Shown here: positions 1 to 9,883 of the stretch, piece after piece
How the letters are laid out: each line of letters opens with the position of its first letter
How positions within the stretch are numbered: the stretch's first letter is position 1
From: Azolla caroliniana
Lineage: Eukaryota; Polypodiophyta
DNA: 64,000 nt
Direction of reading: 5' to 3'
Assembly (NCBI GenBank): GCA_043228905.1
Contig: JBHGNT010000002.1
Span: 21,018,001 to 21,082,000, forward strand
Position numbers and translations under genes: made by a program
The notes under the pieces: model-generated
Seen by the model: only the letters and a program-made list of their open reading frames with translations
Told to the model about the DNA's origin: nothing
Database searches by the model: none

Positions 1-548
1 TTAACCGAACCGTCGTCATTGTACTTTATCTTGTACACCCACTTACATCCGATTGGTTTACAGCGTCGGGGAGGGTCAACTAGGTCCCATGTGTCGTTGG
101 CATCAAGTGCCCGCATTTCTTCCTCCATAGAGGCATGCCAATTTGCGTCCTTTGCCGCTTTTGCATAGCTCTCTGGCTCATGCACTTCCGCCACCTTGGT
201 CATGTATGCATAGTGATGCCCCATGTACTCATTGTACCCATACCGTGTCACGGGGTTCTTCTAGTGGGAAGAATGACGTAACTTGATATTACTCGGTTTG
301 GGGCCCTTCTTGGCAAGGTCGGACCTCGTTCCCGAAGATCCACCTTCATCTTTTCCGGAGTCAGATTCGCACCGATCCAACTCAGTGTTGCCGGTTTCAT
401 ATTCCGGCATCTTCTTCTTTCCCTTCTCCTTGCGCGTAAACTGTCTCCTCGGTTCCTTGCGTGGGGAGAGCACGACAGAGTCTACACTACTCGCCGGTTC
501 CTCATCCGACTGGTCATCTCAACTCAGCCGCTCATTTGGTCCACTTAA
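1..548 (-). pseudogene. Copia pol fragment: integrase-RT linker and start of reverse transcriptase
   Basis: Minus-strand translation of about 1-260 gives the start of a copia reverse transcriptase. It shows a block like 'MEEEMRALDANDTWDLV' and the family motif 'GCKWVYKIKYNDDGS' that opens the RVT_2 domain; the rest lies beyond the left edge. Positions 261-540 encode a charged linker (rich in K, E, S) typical of the integrase-RT spacer. Stop codons fall between the two blocks. The fragment ends at 545-548 in the TTAA that marks the DNA-transposon insertion, and the same reading direction resumes at 15326. Confidence 0.8.
545..548. repeat. TTAA target-site duplication, left copy
   Basis: TTAA directly precedes the terminal inverted repeat that starts AACACG at 549. 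The matching TTAA lies at 15326-15329. TTAA duplication is known for the piggyBac and Kolobok superfamilies. Because the repeat tip is AA...TT, the boundary could be read up to two bases differently, but the TTAA reading gives a perfect direct repeat. Confidence 0.8.
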
Positions 549-583
549 AACACGTTCGCGTTCACAAGTGGAAGGATCGCGCA
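549..583 (+). repeat. Left terminal inverted repeat of the large DNA transposon
   Basis: Begins AACACGTTCGCGTTCACAAG and continues through GTGGAAGGAT to GCGCA. It is the reverse complement of 15291-15325 except one base (C here, T in the reverse complement of the right end). A weaker echo ('AAATGGAAGGATAA') follows at about 584-597. Confidence 0.9.
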
Positions 584-906
584 TAAATGGAAGGATAAGG
601 GAAATTTTAGGGGTTTTTCAATGATTTTACAAAACACATTGATACCAGTATCATACAAGTTCAAACATACTATGAAAAAGGTTAAAAATCCACTATTTTC
701 GTGATTTAGAAGTAACTAAAAAAAGACGAATTTCAAAAACATACATTCTCAATTTATATCACAAACTTTACAACCAATGTTATTTTATAAGAAACGATTT
801 TTGGGAAATCATAAGAATTCAAAACACATGATTTTATATTACTCGATTTGTTACAAGCGGAATGTAGTTACACTTAATAGCCAAATATACATTCATGATC
901 ACTCCT

Positions 907-3687
907 TTACGGAGAATCACTACTATAACTAATATACAATGACGATTCCTCCTCATCATCCTCGGATGTACCAATCAGTGCATTATCTTCGTCATAAACC
1001 AAATGGTTTGACTCTAGATTATATGTAGCAGATCTCGTTTGCCTTTGACTCGAGCCACCTTGTAGACCTGGTAATTTTTCTTTTATTATATCTATTGTTG
1101 ACTTCCTTAATCGTCCGGCTTTTGTAAGTGTGAAGTCGTACACGATGATATCCACATCAGAGATATCAAGGGTCGAGGTGTTACGAATGTTTCGCTTCCT
1201 CTTCCTACCTCCCCTTCTTGTTTGGCATTCAATCATCTCCAATGTATACTTACCTGTAAAAGCATTTGCACTTCTAGTGTTGTACCAATGAACATTTATA
1301 GACTTGATCGTGTTATCTATTTCATACATTAGCACTTCTAGAATTTTACCAATCCAAAATTGGTGGCCATGTGAGTTCTCATCAGCCGGCGTTGCAATCA
1401 ACATCCCCGCGGTGAGCTCTTGCAAATTTCCTTGCCATCTAGCTTCGGCTGCTTTGGTCATCCTTGGTCCCACATAAATGTCTCTTTGTTGTGGATGGAC
1501 CAAGCTGTCATTAATCGCATTTACTAGTCGCTCCGGACTTCTATTTACGCGATCATGTTGCAGCGACCATGTGAATGGCGTTTCCAAATTCCAATTATCA
1601 ACAGATACACAATTGTCTATAATTTCTTTCTGATCACTATAAAATATATCCCACCATGACGTGTCTTGTTGTGCGGCATATTTCTTGGCGGCCTCAATAT
1701 GTTTTCTTTTTTCTTCTAAGGCTTGGAGCCATGACCGTTTTTGTTCTAATACCAAGTCGCTCTGCAACTGTCCTTTCTTCTCAATTGGCATTTGCTTAGC
1801 TCCATGGACAATTGTACTCGGCATACAAAGTAATAACTGGCAACCACCTTCAGGTTCCCATGTTGTAGAAGATGAATATTGTTTAGCATACAAAAGTGTA
1901 GAACCACTTATTCCATTTTTCTTTATCAAAAAAATGTGATTGAAACTTATATTGTTTAACTGAGCAAGCACTTTAACATTCCCACCACCCCCATCTAATA
2001 TATATCTCTTAAAGTCATATACCTCCTTCAAGTGTAACACTTTTGGGCGTGGTGTATATGCATCACAAATGACATCAAATAGTTTAGGTAAAGTGAAAGC
2101 ATCATGCCGAGACAACTGTCTGGAGAATGTGCTAAACATCTGATCTATATGGTCATGTGTGTGGCCAACCAAAAGGAAATTGACTTTCACTTTCCTAAAC
2201 AATTCTAGGTTGACCAACATACTTAGATAGCCAAATACAGTTGAATTTTTGTTCTCTCTAGCAGTATTGTCCAATTGAATGTATAGAACAGGGGGGAAAG
2301 GTTGTCCCCAAGACATCAAAACTCGGTGAATCACTGTAACTGTTAGGTTAGGGTCATTGTGAACATTGGGGTAAGTAATGAAGACGTGAGGTCGAACAGA
2401 CCTATTATAAGCCAGGCATCCCACCAAGTGCATTTGAACAAGGCACTCATCATTGACATCTTTGGGGAGCCTCCGCATATGCGGCAAGCATGTCTTCTTC
2501 TGGTCCATGCCATCTATCATTAAGCACATGTATTGTTCAGGCCTCTTCAAACACTTCTCTCTATGATGCATCGCCTTCCTTCGTTCTAAGGATTGTGCCT
2601 CACGATGCTCTTGTAGTAACTTCTTACTCGTATCCTTTTCCATTGATGTCTTTGCACCTTTAGCCAAACTTTTAAGATTTGCACAAATGGAGCAATAACC
2701 CATACGTACTTTACGAGGAATAATAACATTTGAAAACCGAGCTCTCCATAATCTTGTGAATTGGCTATAGGTGATAGACTTATTACGTGAGCCCAGCATT
2801 TCAGATCGATAGACATCATAAACTTCCCGACGGGTATAATTATCAGAAAGATGCATCCTACCTGTAGTGGGCATTACTTCACAATTTAACTGAAAGTAAG
2901 TTTTCATCCAGCCAATAGCTAGTCTTCCAATTGCACCTTTCATACTTGGAACCTCTTTACAATTGAGCATCTGATCCCCGCTAAGTAGACGTTGTTGTAC
3001 TCTATGTAGCCGCATGTTACTAACACATAACACAATTTTGAATGCAACTCTACATATCTGTTGCGCATGGAAGATATAATACTCGAATGAAACTTTGATC
3101 CCCATACATTTGTCAGATACTAGTTGCATATGTGATCCGAGGTAAGTGTCTTGCTCATCACCGGTCATCGAAAAATAGTATCGCCTTAATTCTCGCAACT
3201 TTGATTTTCCAATCATAGACATACAACCACGGGCACAACATATTTTGTTGACATCAAATCCAATCTGTTTATCTGATGTCACCAAGCTAAATCTAGCCAG
3301 ACGAATTCTTCGTGGGATTCTTCTAATATGCATAGGGCTCCCAGATTTCTCTTCCTGCATAGAGGTTGGTGTAACCTTGTTACAGTCTAATTCTCTGTTC
3401 TGACCATCGCCAATGTTATTCAATGTTTCTTGGGCACTTCCTTCATTCTCGGTATCTTTATTAATATCGTATTCTTCAATAGAGAACTCTTCACATGTGT
3501 CATTATTTACATTCCCTGTAGATGAGCTCAGACAATATTCTTCGATAGAATATGGTGAGTCGGTCGAAAGACAATATTCTTCAATCGAATATGGTGACTC
3601 TGTTGACAAACAATACTCTTCAGTAGAAAACGATGGGTCTGATGACAAACAATATTCTTCAATCGAGAACGGTGAATCTTCACTCAT
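907..3687 (-). CDS. DUF7869-type protein, candidate DDE-like transposase
   Basis: Single open frame of 926 residues starting at an ATG. Residues about 5-75 hold four copies of a 17-residue repeat with core SIEEYCLS (one copy STEEYCLS) and a degenerate fifth. A basic, cysteine-containing region follows; a CxxC pair (CSIC) lies near residue 330. The central domain matches the DUF7869 family as I know it: IDGMD near 391-395, QLDNTARENKN near 471-481, and VGHTHDHIDQMFS near 506-518. The spaced acidic residues in these three blocks fit a DDD/E RNase H-like nuclease, which is an inference. Residues about 755-815 look like a small SH3/Tudor-like barrel (FWIGKILEV, VHWYNT). The tail is acidic. No intron is needed. 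It is divergent from the ParB-methyltransferase gene and is the only transposase candidate between the inverted repeats. Confidence 0.75.
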   Translation of the reverse strand: MSEDSPFSIEEYCLSSDPSFSTEEYCLSTESPYSIEEYCLSTDSPYSIEEYCLSSSTGNVNNDTCEEFSIEEYDINKDTENEGSAQETLNNIGDGQNRELDCNKVTPTSMQEEKSGSPMHIRRIPRRIRLARFSLVTSDKQIGFDVNKICCARGCMSMIGKSKLRELRRYYFSMTGDEQDTYLGSHMQLVSDKCMGIKVSFEYYIFHAQQICRVAFKIVLCVSNMRLHRVQQRLLSGDQMLNCKEVPSMKGAIGRLAIGWMKTYFQLNCEVMPTTGRMHLSDNYTRREVYDVYRSEMLGSRNKSITYSQFTRLWRARFSNVIIPRKVRMGYCSICANLKSLAKGAKTSMEKDTSKKLLQEHREAQSLERRKAMHHREKCLKRPEQYMCLMIDGMDQKKTCLPHMRRLPKDVNDECLVQMHLVGCLAYNRSVRPHVFITYPNVHNDPNLTVTVIHRVLMSWGQPFPPVLYIQLDNTARENKNSTVFGYLSMLVNLELFRKVKVNFLLVGHTHDHIDQMFSTFSRQLSRHDAFTLPKLFDVICDAYTPRPKVLHLKEVYDFKRYILDGGGGNVKVLAQLNNISFNHIFLIKKNGISGSTLLYAKQYSSSTTWEPEGGCQLLLCMPSTIVHGAKQMPIEKKGQLQSDLVLEQKRSWLQALEEKRKHIEAAKKYAAQQDTSWWDIFYSDQKEIIDNCVSVDNWNLETPFTWSLQHDRVNRSPERLVNAINDSLVHPQQRDIYVGPRMTKAAEARWQGNLQELTAGMLIATPADENSHGHQFWIGKILEVLMYEIDNTIKSINVHWYNTRSANAFTGKYTLEMIECQTRRGGRKRKRNIRNTSTLDISDVDIIVYDFTLTKAGRLRKSTIDIIKEKLPGLQGGSSQRQTRSATYNLESNHLVYDEDNALIGTSEDDEEESSLYISYSSDSP

Positions 3688-4358
3688 GGCTTAAGGTCTA
3701 GATAGGGCTCTCTAAGTTATACTCCTCTCTAACCATATACTCCTCCCTAAACATAAACTTCTCTCTAAACAAAAGCCAAATCAATAGAATGTCTATATTA
3801 TGTAATATTCTATTAATACAATACATCTAAAAATTATTTTTAATAAAGTAATTTAACTTAAATTATCAATCATTATATAAACTAGATCTAAATGATGTTA
3901 AATCAAGTAAAATATAAAACTAATCATTAACAAGCCTTGAATATGTTGGATTAATGTTAAAATCATTGGCTAATTAATGACACCCATTTTGATATAGAAC
4001 GTCTCACTCATTGGTTCTTTAATGCTCACCAATTTAAATATTAGACTTATCAATCATTGGTTAATTCATGCCCACATCTTTAATACATAACATTTGAGAG
4101 TCATAAAAATTGTTGCTTTTAGTAATCAATCATTGGTACATTCATGAACCTCTATCATTGTCTCCTTCATAACCTTTGAAGTGATTGTAGGTTGTTATGA
4201 GTATAAAGGATTGATCAATATGTTAGTTTGACTTTGTAATCATTAATACAATCATAAGTTACTATAGTTAATGTGACTATGGTTACAAACTAACTATCCT
4301 CAAAGTTACCAACATTGGTTAAGGTGACTATGGTTACTTTAACCATGGGTTCAATCCC
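3688..4358. promoter_or_regulatory. Divergent intergenic region with ATTGG and GTGACTATGGTTAC repeats
   Basis: AT-rich spacer between the two divergent transposon genes. A CT-rich leader (CTCTCTAAAC-like runs, 3705-3775) lies upstream of the DUF7869 start. Between about 3961 and 4145, 'CATTGG' followed by TTAATTCATG-like sequence recurs four times (about 3963, 4011, 4055, 4130); ATTGG is an inverted CCAAT core. The 14-mer GTGACTATGGTTAC occurs twice, near 4272 and 4324. These look like shared cis elements, but no factor can be named. Confidence 0.4.
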
Positions 4359-4366
4359 TATAAATA
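4359..4366 (+). promoter_or_regulatory. TATA box, probable promoter of the ParB-methyltransferase gene
   Basis: TATAAATA in the context CCCTATAAATAGGAAG, a canonical plant TATA box on the plus strand. Transcription would begin near 4390, at a run of short CAGAGC-type repeats (4393-4470), so the palindrome array would lie in the 5' leader or a leader intron of the downstream gene. Confidence 0.5.
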
Positions 4367-4392
4367 GGAAGACCTCATCATATTTCACTCAC

Positions 4393-4470
4393 CAGAGCGT
4401 ACAGAGCGTACAGAGCACACAGAACGCAGAGAGCACACAGAGCACACAAAGCACTCAGAGCACAAAGCAC
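4393..4470 (+). repeat. Short imperfect tandem repeats (CAGAGCACA type)
   Basis: About eight imperfect copies of a 9-10 base unit such as CAGAGCGTA and CAGAGCACA. They lie just downstream of the TATA box, probably in the 5' leader. No function can be assigned. Confidence 0.6.
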
Positions 4471-4593
4471 GAAAGCGCGATCTCCGCCTCCACTTCAACA
4501 TGATCAACCATGTCTTCCAAGAGAATCGAGCGCGAGGAGTCCAGCTAGGCCTCTGACACTGTGGACATTTTTGTAAATATGTTTCGTTTCTCA

Positions 4594-5088
4594 AGAACTC
4601 GATACGGCGTATCGAGTTCATGTATACAATACAAATATTTATACACGAACTCGATACGCCGTATCGAGTTCGTGTATAAATATTTGTATTGTATACATGA
4701 ACTCGATACGCCGTATCGAGTTCGTGTATAAAGTGTAGGTTTTAAACACGAACTCGATACGGCGTATCGAGTTCGTGTTTAAACCTATACTTTAAACACG
4801 AACTCGATACGCCGTATCGAGTTCGTGTTTAAAGTGTAGGTTTTAAACACGAACTCGATACGCCGTATCGAGTTCGTGTTTAAAGTGTAGGTTTTAAACA
4901 CGAACTCGATACGCCGTATCGAGTTCGTGTTTAAAGTTTGTATTTTAAACACGAACTCGATACGCCGTATCGAGTTCGTGTTTAAAACCTACACTTTAAA
5001 CACGAACTCGATACGGCGTATCGAGTTCGTGTTTAAAACCTATACTTTAAACACGAACTCGATATGGCGTATCGAGTTCGTGTTTAAA
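4594..5088. repeat. Array of ten near-perfect palindromes
   Basis: Ten units with a period of about 45-58 bp. Each is centred on GAACTCGATACG followed by its reverse complement, in most units extended by flanking TTTAAACAC and GTGTTTAAA to about 43 bp of dyad symmetry. The central base pair is C/C or G/G in alternating units; one unit has ATATGG in place of ATACGG. Spacers read AAAGTGTAGGTT or its reverse complement, so units occur in both orientations. The array is CpG-rich inside AT-rich DNA. It lies between the DUF7869 gene and the ParB-methyltransferase gene. Palindromic arrays are the usual target of ParB proteins (parS-type), so a binding role is attractive but unproven. Confidence 0.9.
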
Positions 5089-5407
5089 GTGTAGCCTTTG
5101 AGAGAGAAAAATCGTTTACGGGGTGGAAATGATATCAAATTGTCTGGCAAAATCACTCTTTTTTATGTTGACATTACTTACTCTTAAACAAATACATGCT
5201 CTAATTATAGGTGTTTTATGACCTACTTTAGCTTAAAATAGTAGAAAATGATCTACAAATTGCCTTCACTATGGCAAATTCTCCTCGAAATAGGTTTAGA
5301 ATCTATATAAGTCATACCTACTATTTAAAAGAATATATAACCCGTTTTACTTATTACGATATATATTTTCTAGGTTGAATAGCCCTGCCTATAATAGATT
5401 TTTGAAT

Positions 5408-8400
5408 ATGTTACTGCTCCTTGAAACTGTTCTTCATTATAATAACAACTTCAATCAACGTGACTGTCTAACTCATGTTTTTGCATATACTTTCTTAAAT
5501 AGGTCGTTTGAGAACCTGTCAGACCGACCCGTGAAGAAAATTAAGCTTCGTATACAAGGTTCTCCAATCGAAGCCCAGACCAAGGTAACTCCGGAGACCA
5601 TGAAGAGAGGAAAGAAGCTTCTCTTTAACGAAGAGACAAAATCTCAGCCACATAGTGATGTAAGCCAAAAGAAACTTGTCGCCGCTACTGGAGGCGAAGA
5701 CCTTCCTGACCGAGATCTAACGGACAAGGAATGGTGTATGCAATATGTCGACTCAAAGAAAAAAGTCGTATTGTATACAGCAAAGAAGAAGGGTGAGGGG
5801 CAACTAGGGAAAGAAACTCCATTTATGTATGGCCGAATTCTACGATTTGACTACGAAGATGCAGATTCGGCCAATATACTGGTAATGATAGAGTGCTCCA
5901 AGGGGGTACGCAAAGTGTTCCTTTCAGAAGACCTTTTAGTAAAGGAATCTTGTGGGCCTGAAGTGTTCAAAAAAGCACTTGATAACTCCCAAAACCTGAT
6001 TGTTACCTTGAGGCCTTATATACAAGGCCATGTGACTCTAAGAGATGAAGAGCCCTCCCACTTGAAGGCCCCTAAAAAGGTATCCAAAGTCCAGTCAAGA
6101 CCAGCCAAGAAGAAGACAACGAAAATGTCGGATACGGATTCGACAAGTGAAAATGAAGAAGAGGATAATAAGGGGACGCCAGGAGCCGAGCTGGCCTCGG
6201 GTGTCTTGTCATCCGAGCAGAATAAAATAAGGAGAGAGTTAATGCAACGGAAGCTGGTCAGGAAAGGGAAAGTATTTAATTTGCCTATAACACACATCCA
6301 TCGGCCCCCTATTGATGAAAAAACAGGTCGAAGACCACTTGAGATTAGAGAGCCTCATCGCATGCATGTTCAAAATCTCAAGAAAAAAATGAAAATTAAT
6401 CCTCATGCCACAGTGGTGCCTTTTATTGTTATGGTGGATCCTGAAGAATGTGAAACCATTGAAGATTTTGATATCAGAAAGCATGATCAATATAATTATT
6501 TTGTCATTGGTGGATCGCATTTAGCAGAGGCACGCCGGCAACTTGTGAGAGAACATCCAACCACTTTCTTCTTCAAGTATGCCGAGTGCAAAATTTATGT
6601 TGGGCTCACAACCGAAGAGGCTAAGCTGTTGGCATGGGACCATAATAATGATAATGACTATAGGCAGAAAATGTCGTCTATTGAGCGTATACGGTTCTTC
6701 CACCACGAGTATTTAGATGTGAAACAAAAGTTTGGTGTGAAGTTACATCCAGGCCTTCGACGTCAATGTCTGCATGAAGTCGGCATTGTGGTAGATGATA
6801 ATGTTAGGTCCGATGGTCTTCGAAAGTATGAATCTTGGTTTCAATTGGCGTTTAGAGATGGAGAAGTATGGGACCTCCAAGATCAAATCTTCTCAATGTG
6901 GGAGAATAAGGAGGTAAAGGGTCAACGACAAAAGAAATGTAGGGTTGACCCTCAACTAGAATTAAAGTCACAAGCCGCCAAGAAAATTGACTTGACAATT
7001 GAAGAAGCGGCAGACGACATGAAGCTGTCTCTATGGAGAGCGATGCAAGGTATTAAGGACGAGCAGCTTCTTGTGTCGGTTTTGTCAAGGGTTGTGGTGA
7101 AAGATTTAAGCCTTGAAGAAATGGTCACCGAGTTCAATAAGTAAGTCTTTCAAATACTGAAATTGTAGTCTATCTGGTGTAATTCAAAGTTCTAATCTTG
7201 ATTTCTAATTTTACAGTCATAAGGTGTACATGAAGATCCAAGAAGTAATGATGAAACAACTTGGATGTATAACTTGGGAACAAGTGACCGAGGATTATCC
7301 TCTAACGTCTTCGTATAAGGCGTTATCAGAGTATTTTATTGCATTCAAGGATTGGGTTAGTATTGATGTTTTTTCATTACCCTTTCATCATATGTAGAGC
7401 TTGTATAATAATACCTGATGTCCTATTGCTTCTATTAGAAACCGTGTAGAGGCAAGAAACAAGGAGAAGTTAAGGATATACACGATTTCCCTACATCCTT
7501 CCTTGCACATCTCGAGCGAGCCAGAAAAGAAAAGGATCGTCGCTTAGTCAAGGCATACGAAATGGAGGAAGATGGCTCGTTTAAAAAATTTAGCCACAAA
7601 AAAGATATTACGAGAGATCTTTACTACAATGTGGTTTGCGGTGATGTCATCGACTTGATCCAGAAGGTGCCAAAGAAGGAATATACGCTAATGATTGCGG
7701 ATATTCCTTACGGATTTCGAATGGCTGGGTCATCATACGACGATGAACCGTTTAGGTTTAAACAATTGGAGAAGATGGTCAAGGATTTCGCTGAGCTAAC
7801 GACCGCATCCTTGTGGCGAATAGTTGTCTTTCATAGTATGGACCAAGGGTACTCGGTAGCTCAAGCTTTGAGATCTCGTTGCCATGGCATCGAGAACCTT
7901 GCATGGTAAGGATTATTTATAGGTGTCTTTCATTATATTGCAATTCTTAAGGTTGTTGAATCTATTCTTAACTCGATGAATTATTTTTTATAGGATCAAG
8001 ACCAATGTAAATAGAGGGCCAACTTTTCGGTTCGTTAATGCCATTGAATACATAACGGTTGGCTACTTCGATGAAATTAAAAAGCAGAGAATCAAAGAGC
8101 ATTCTAATGAAGTGGGAGGTTCAAATCTGTTGGTATATCCAGCAGTGACTCGGAAATTGCGACATGTCACCACGACAGAACGGGGACTTGTCAACCCATA
8201 CCAAAAACCTCAACGACTTATGATGCGCTTGATCGAGATGTTTTCTGTCGAAGGAGACTGGATATTAGATCTCTTTTCTGGCACAGGTATTCCTCGAACT
8301 AGGGTAACGATCTTGAGATAACCAATCACTTTTTTTCGTTTGACAACTAAATCTTCTTGTTACTTACATCATAGGAACTACGTCAGCATGTGCATTGAAG

Positions 8401-8727
8401 CTGTTTAGAAATACAGTTGCATTGGAGAAGGACGAGGACCAAGTTATATTTATTAATATGCGGATTAAGGCTTTGTGGGAGTGCCCAGACCAGGATGAGG
8501 AGGTCGGTGCAAAGAACCTCGCCAATACAGAAAGGTTTCAACCCGCTTCGCGAGAGCCTATTCCTCCGTTAGCCGGCGAACCGGGGGAGCTAATAGAGCT
8601 TGATGATGAGCTTATAGAAGATATTTCGTTGGCCCGGCTAACAGGGGAAACCAATGCACGTATAGCCGAAGACAGTTCTACACAAGATGATGAAGAAAAT
8701 GACGTTGATGAATTGATTGCTATGTAA
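5408..8727 (+). CDS. ParB-like domain fused to N4/N6 amino-DNA methyltransferase (five exons)
   Basis: Exons inferred from GT-AG signals and continuous frame: 5408-7140, 7217-7355, 7439-7905, 7994-8286, 8375-8727, total 995 codons with stop. Residues about 138-178 look like a Tudor-like strand set (GRILRFDYEDAD). An acidic stretch follows near 241-256. Residues about 300-435 fit a ParB/sulfiredoxin-like domain (FVIGGSHLAEARRQL, then LLAWDHNNDNDYRQKMSSIE). The methylase has motif IV as ADIPYG near 711-716 and motif I as DLFSGTGTTS near 872-881, preceded by NPYQKP. Motif IV before motif I is the beta-class order used by adenine-N6 and cytosine-N4 enzymes. ParB-methylase fusions are known in phages; an intron-bearing copy in a plant transposon is unusual. 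The start is uncertain: the open frame extends upstream to a possible acceptor at 5371-5373, and ATG codons at 5408 and 5600 are alternatives. Confidence 0.8.
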
Positions 8728-9152
8728 TAGACTCTATAAAGAATATTACACTGACGATTTGTTAAGATTTCACATTATTAATACAAATTTTGGGTTTTAC
8801 CTAGTGGATTCTATTCTTTATAATCATCTATATGTTTCAATTTTATTTTTATATACTTGATTAGTAGATTTATGATATTGGTTTCACCGCGTGCATAGCT
8901 GACTACAAAACTTATGGAGAAACATGAACTAGCTTAAATGGAGGCTGATTTTGGTCCAAGCTAACCTTAACAGAACATGGCCCTATAATTATTGCCATGA
9001 CTGTCCATGTTGTTATTATGGATCTTTGTCTTATATTGTTAAAACTATTATGTTTCTATTCCATTGCTGCTTAGATTGTGTAGTGTGTTGATAATGGTTC
9101 CAGTTGCGTTATCGTTCGGAGTTTGATCTTGTGTGAATCACCTAAGCAATAG
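8728..9152. other. Noncoding transposon DNA downstream of the methyltransferase gene
   Basis: AT-rich sequence that continues beyond the nested copia at 14709-15290. It must hold the 3' untranslated region and polyadenylation site of the methyltransferase gene. No open frame is supported. Confidence 0.6.
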
Positions 9153-9157
9153 AGTAG
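9153..9157. repeat. AGTAG target-site duplication of the nested copia, left copy
   Basis: AGTAG directly precedes TGTTAAG at 9158, and the same five bases follow the other LTR at 14704-14708. Confidence 0.9.
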
Positions 9158-9432
9158 TGTTAAGAATCGTCGTTCCGATTCTCCTTCCCCACTCAACCAC
9201 AACCGAGTAAGCGCTAATCAATGCAACAGAAAATAGGAACCACAGAGAGAAACACACGAATACACAGGGATTAACGTGGAAAACCCTAACTGGGGAAAAA
9301 ACCACGGGAGTCCTCAAACTCCAACTATCACTATAGACAGAGATGTACAATGGTGAAGCTACAAGGCAACAACCTTGAGCTCACTGTCTTCGCCACAGGC
9401 GGCGGCAGTACACAGAGGCAACGACCTCTTCG

Positions 9433-9463
<31 letters not shown>

Positions 9464-9873
9464 ATGAGCAACAGCAGCCACAATAAACTATTTGCCCTAA
9501 GTCATATTTATACACATATGACTTTCGGGCTATTTACAAATATAGCCTCAAGGGGCCTTGGCAAACATATTCACAAATATGTCCCCGCATCCGGATCTCT
9601 CTCCGGGTACATTCGTCATCTGGATCCGTATCCGGGTACTCTTCATCCGGCTTCATGCCGGGTACTCTTCATCATCCGGATCCGCATCCGGGTACTCTTC
9701 ATCCGGCTTCATGTCGGGTACTCTTCATCCGGCTTCATGCCGGGTACTCTTCATCATCCGGATCCGCATCCGGGTTTGCCGTCATTTATCTCCGGGGACA
9801 TCCGTAACCGCAACCGGGCTTGCCGTCATCTGTCTCCGGGGACATCCCATCCGGAGGGACCGAAATCCCAACA
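9158..9873 (-). repeat. 3' LTR of the young copia
   Basis: Starts TGTTAAG and ends CCCAACA on the plus strand. It contains a CT microsatellite (9433-9460) and a cluster of short repeats built on CATCCGG and GGGTACTCTTCATCC (about 9585-9850). Confidence 0.93.
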
Positions 9874-9883
9874 AACTCCCCCT

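Noticed and set aside
4594-5088. CRISPR-like array of repeats and spacers
   Set aside because: Units are perfect palindromes with repeated spacers, inside a plant transposon with introns and LTR elements around; no cas genes.
5408-8727. Bacterial contamination carrying a ParB-methylase gene
   Set aside because: The gene has four GT-AG introns, sits within inverted repeats inserted in a plant copia element, and diverged relatives with the same intron are nearby.
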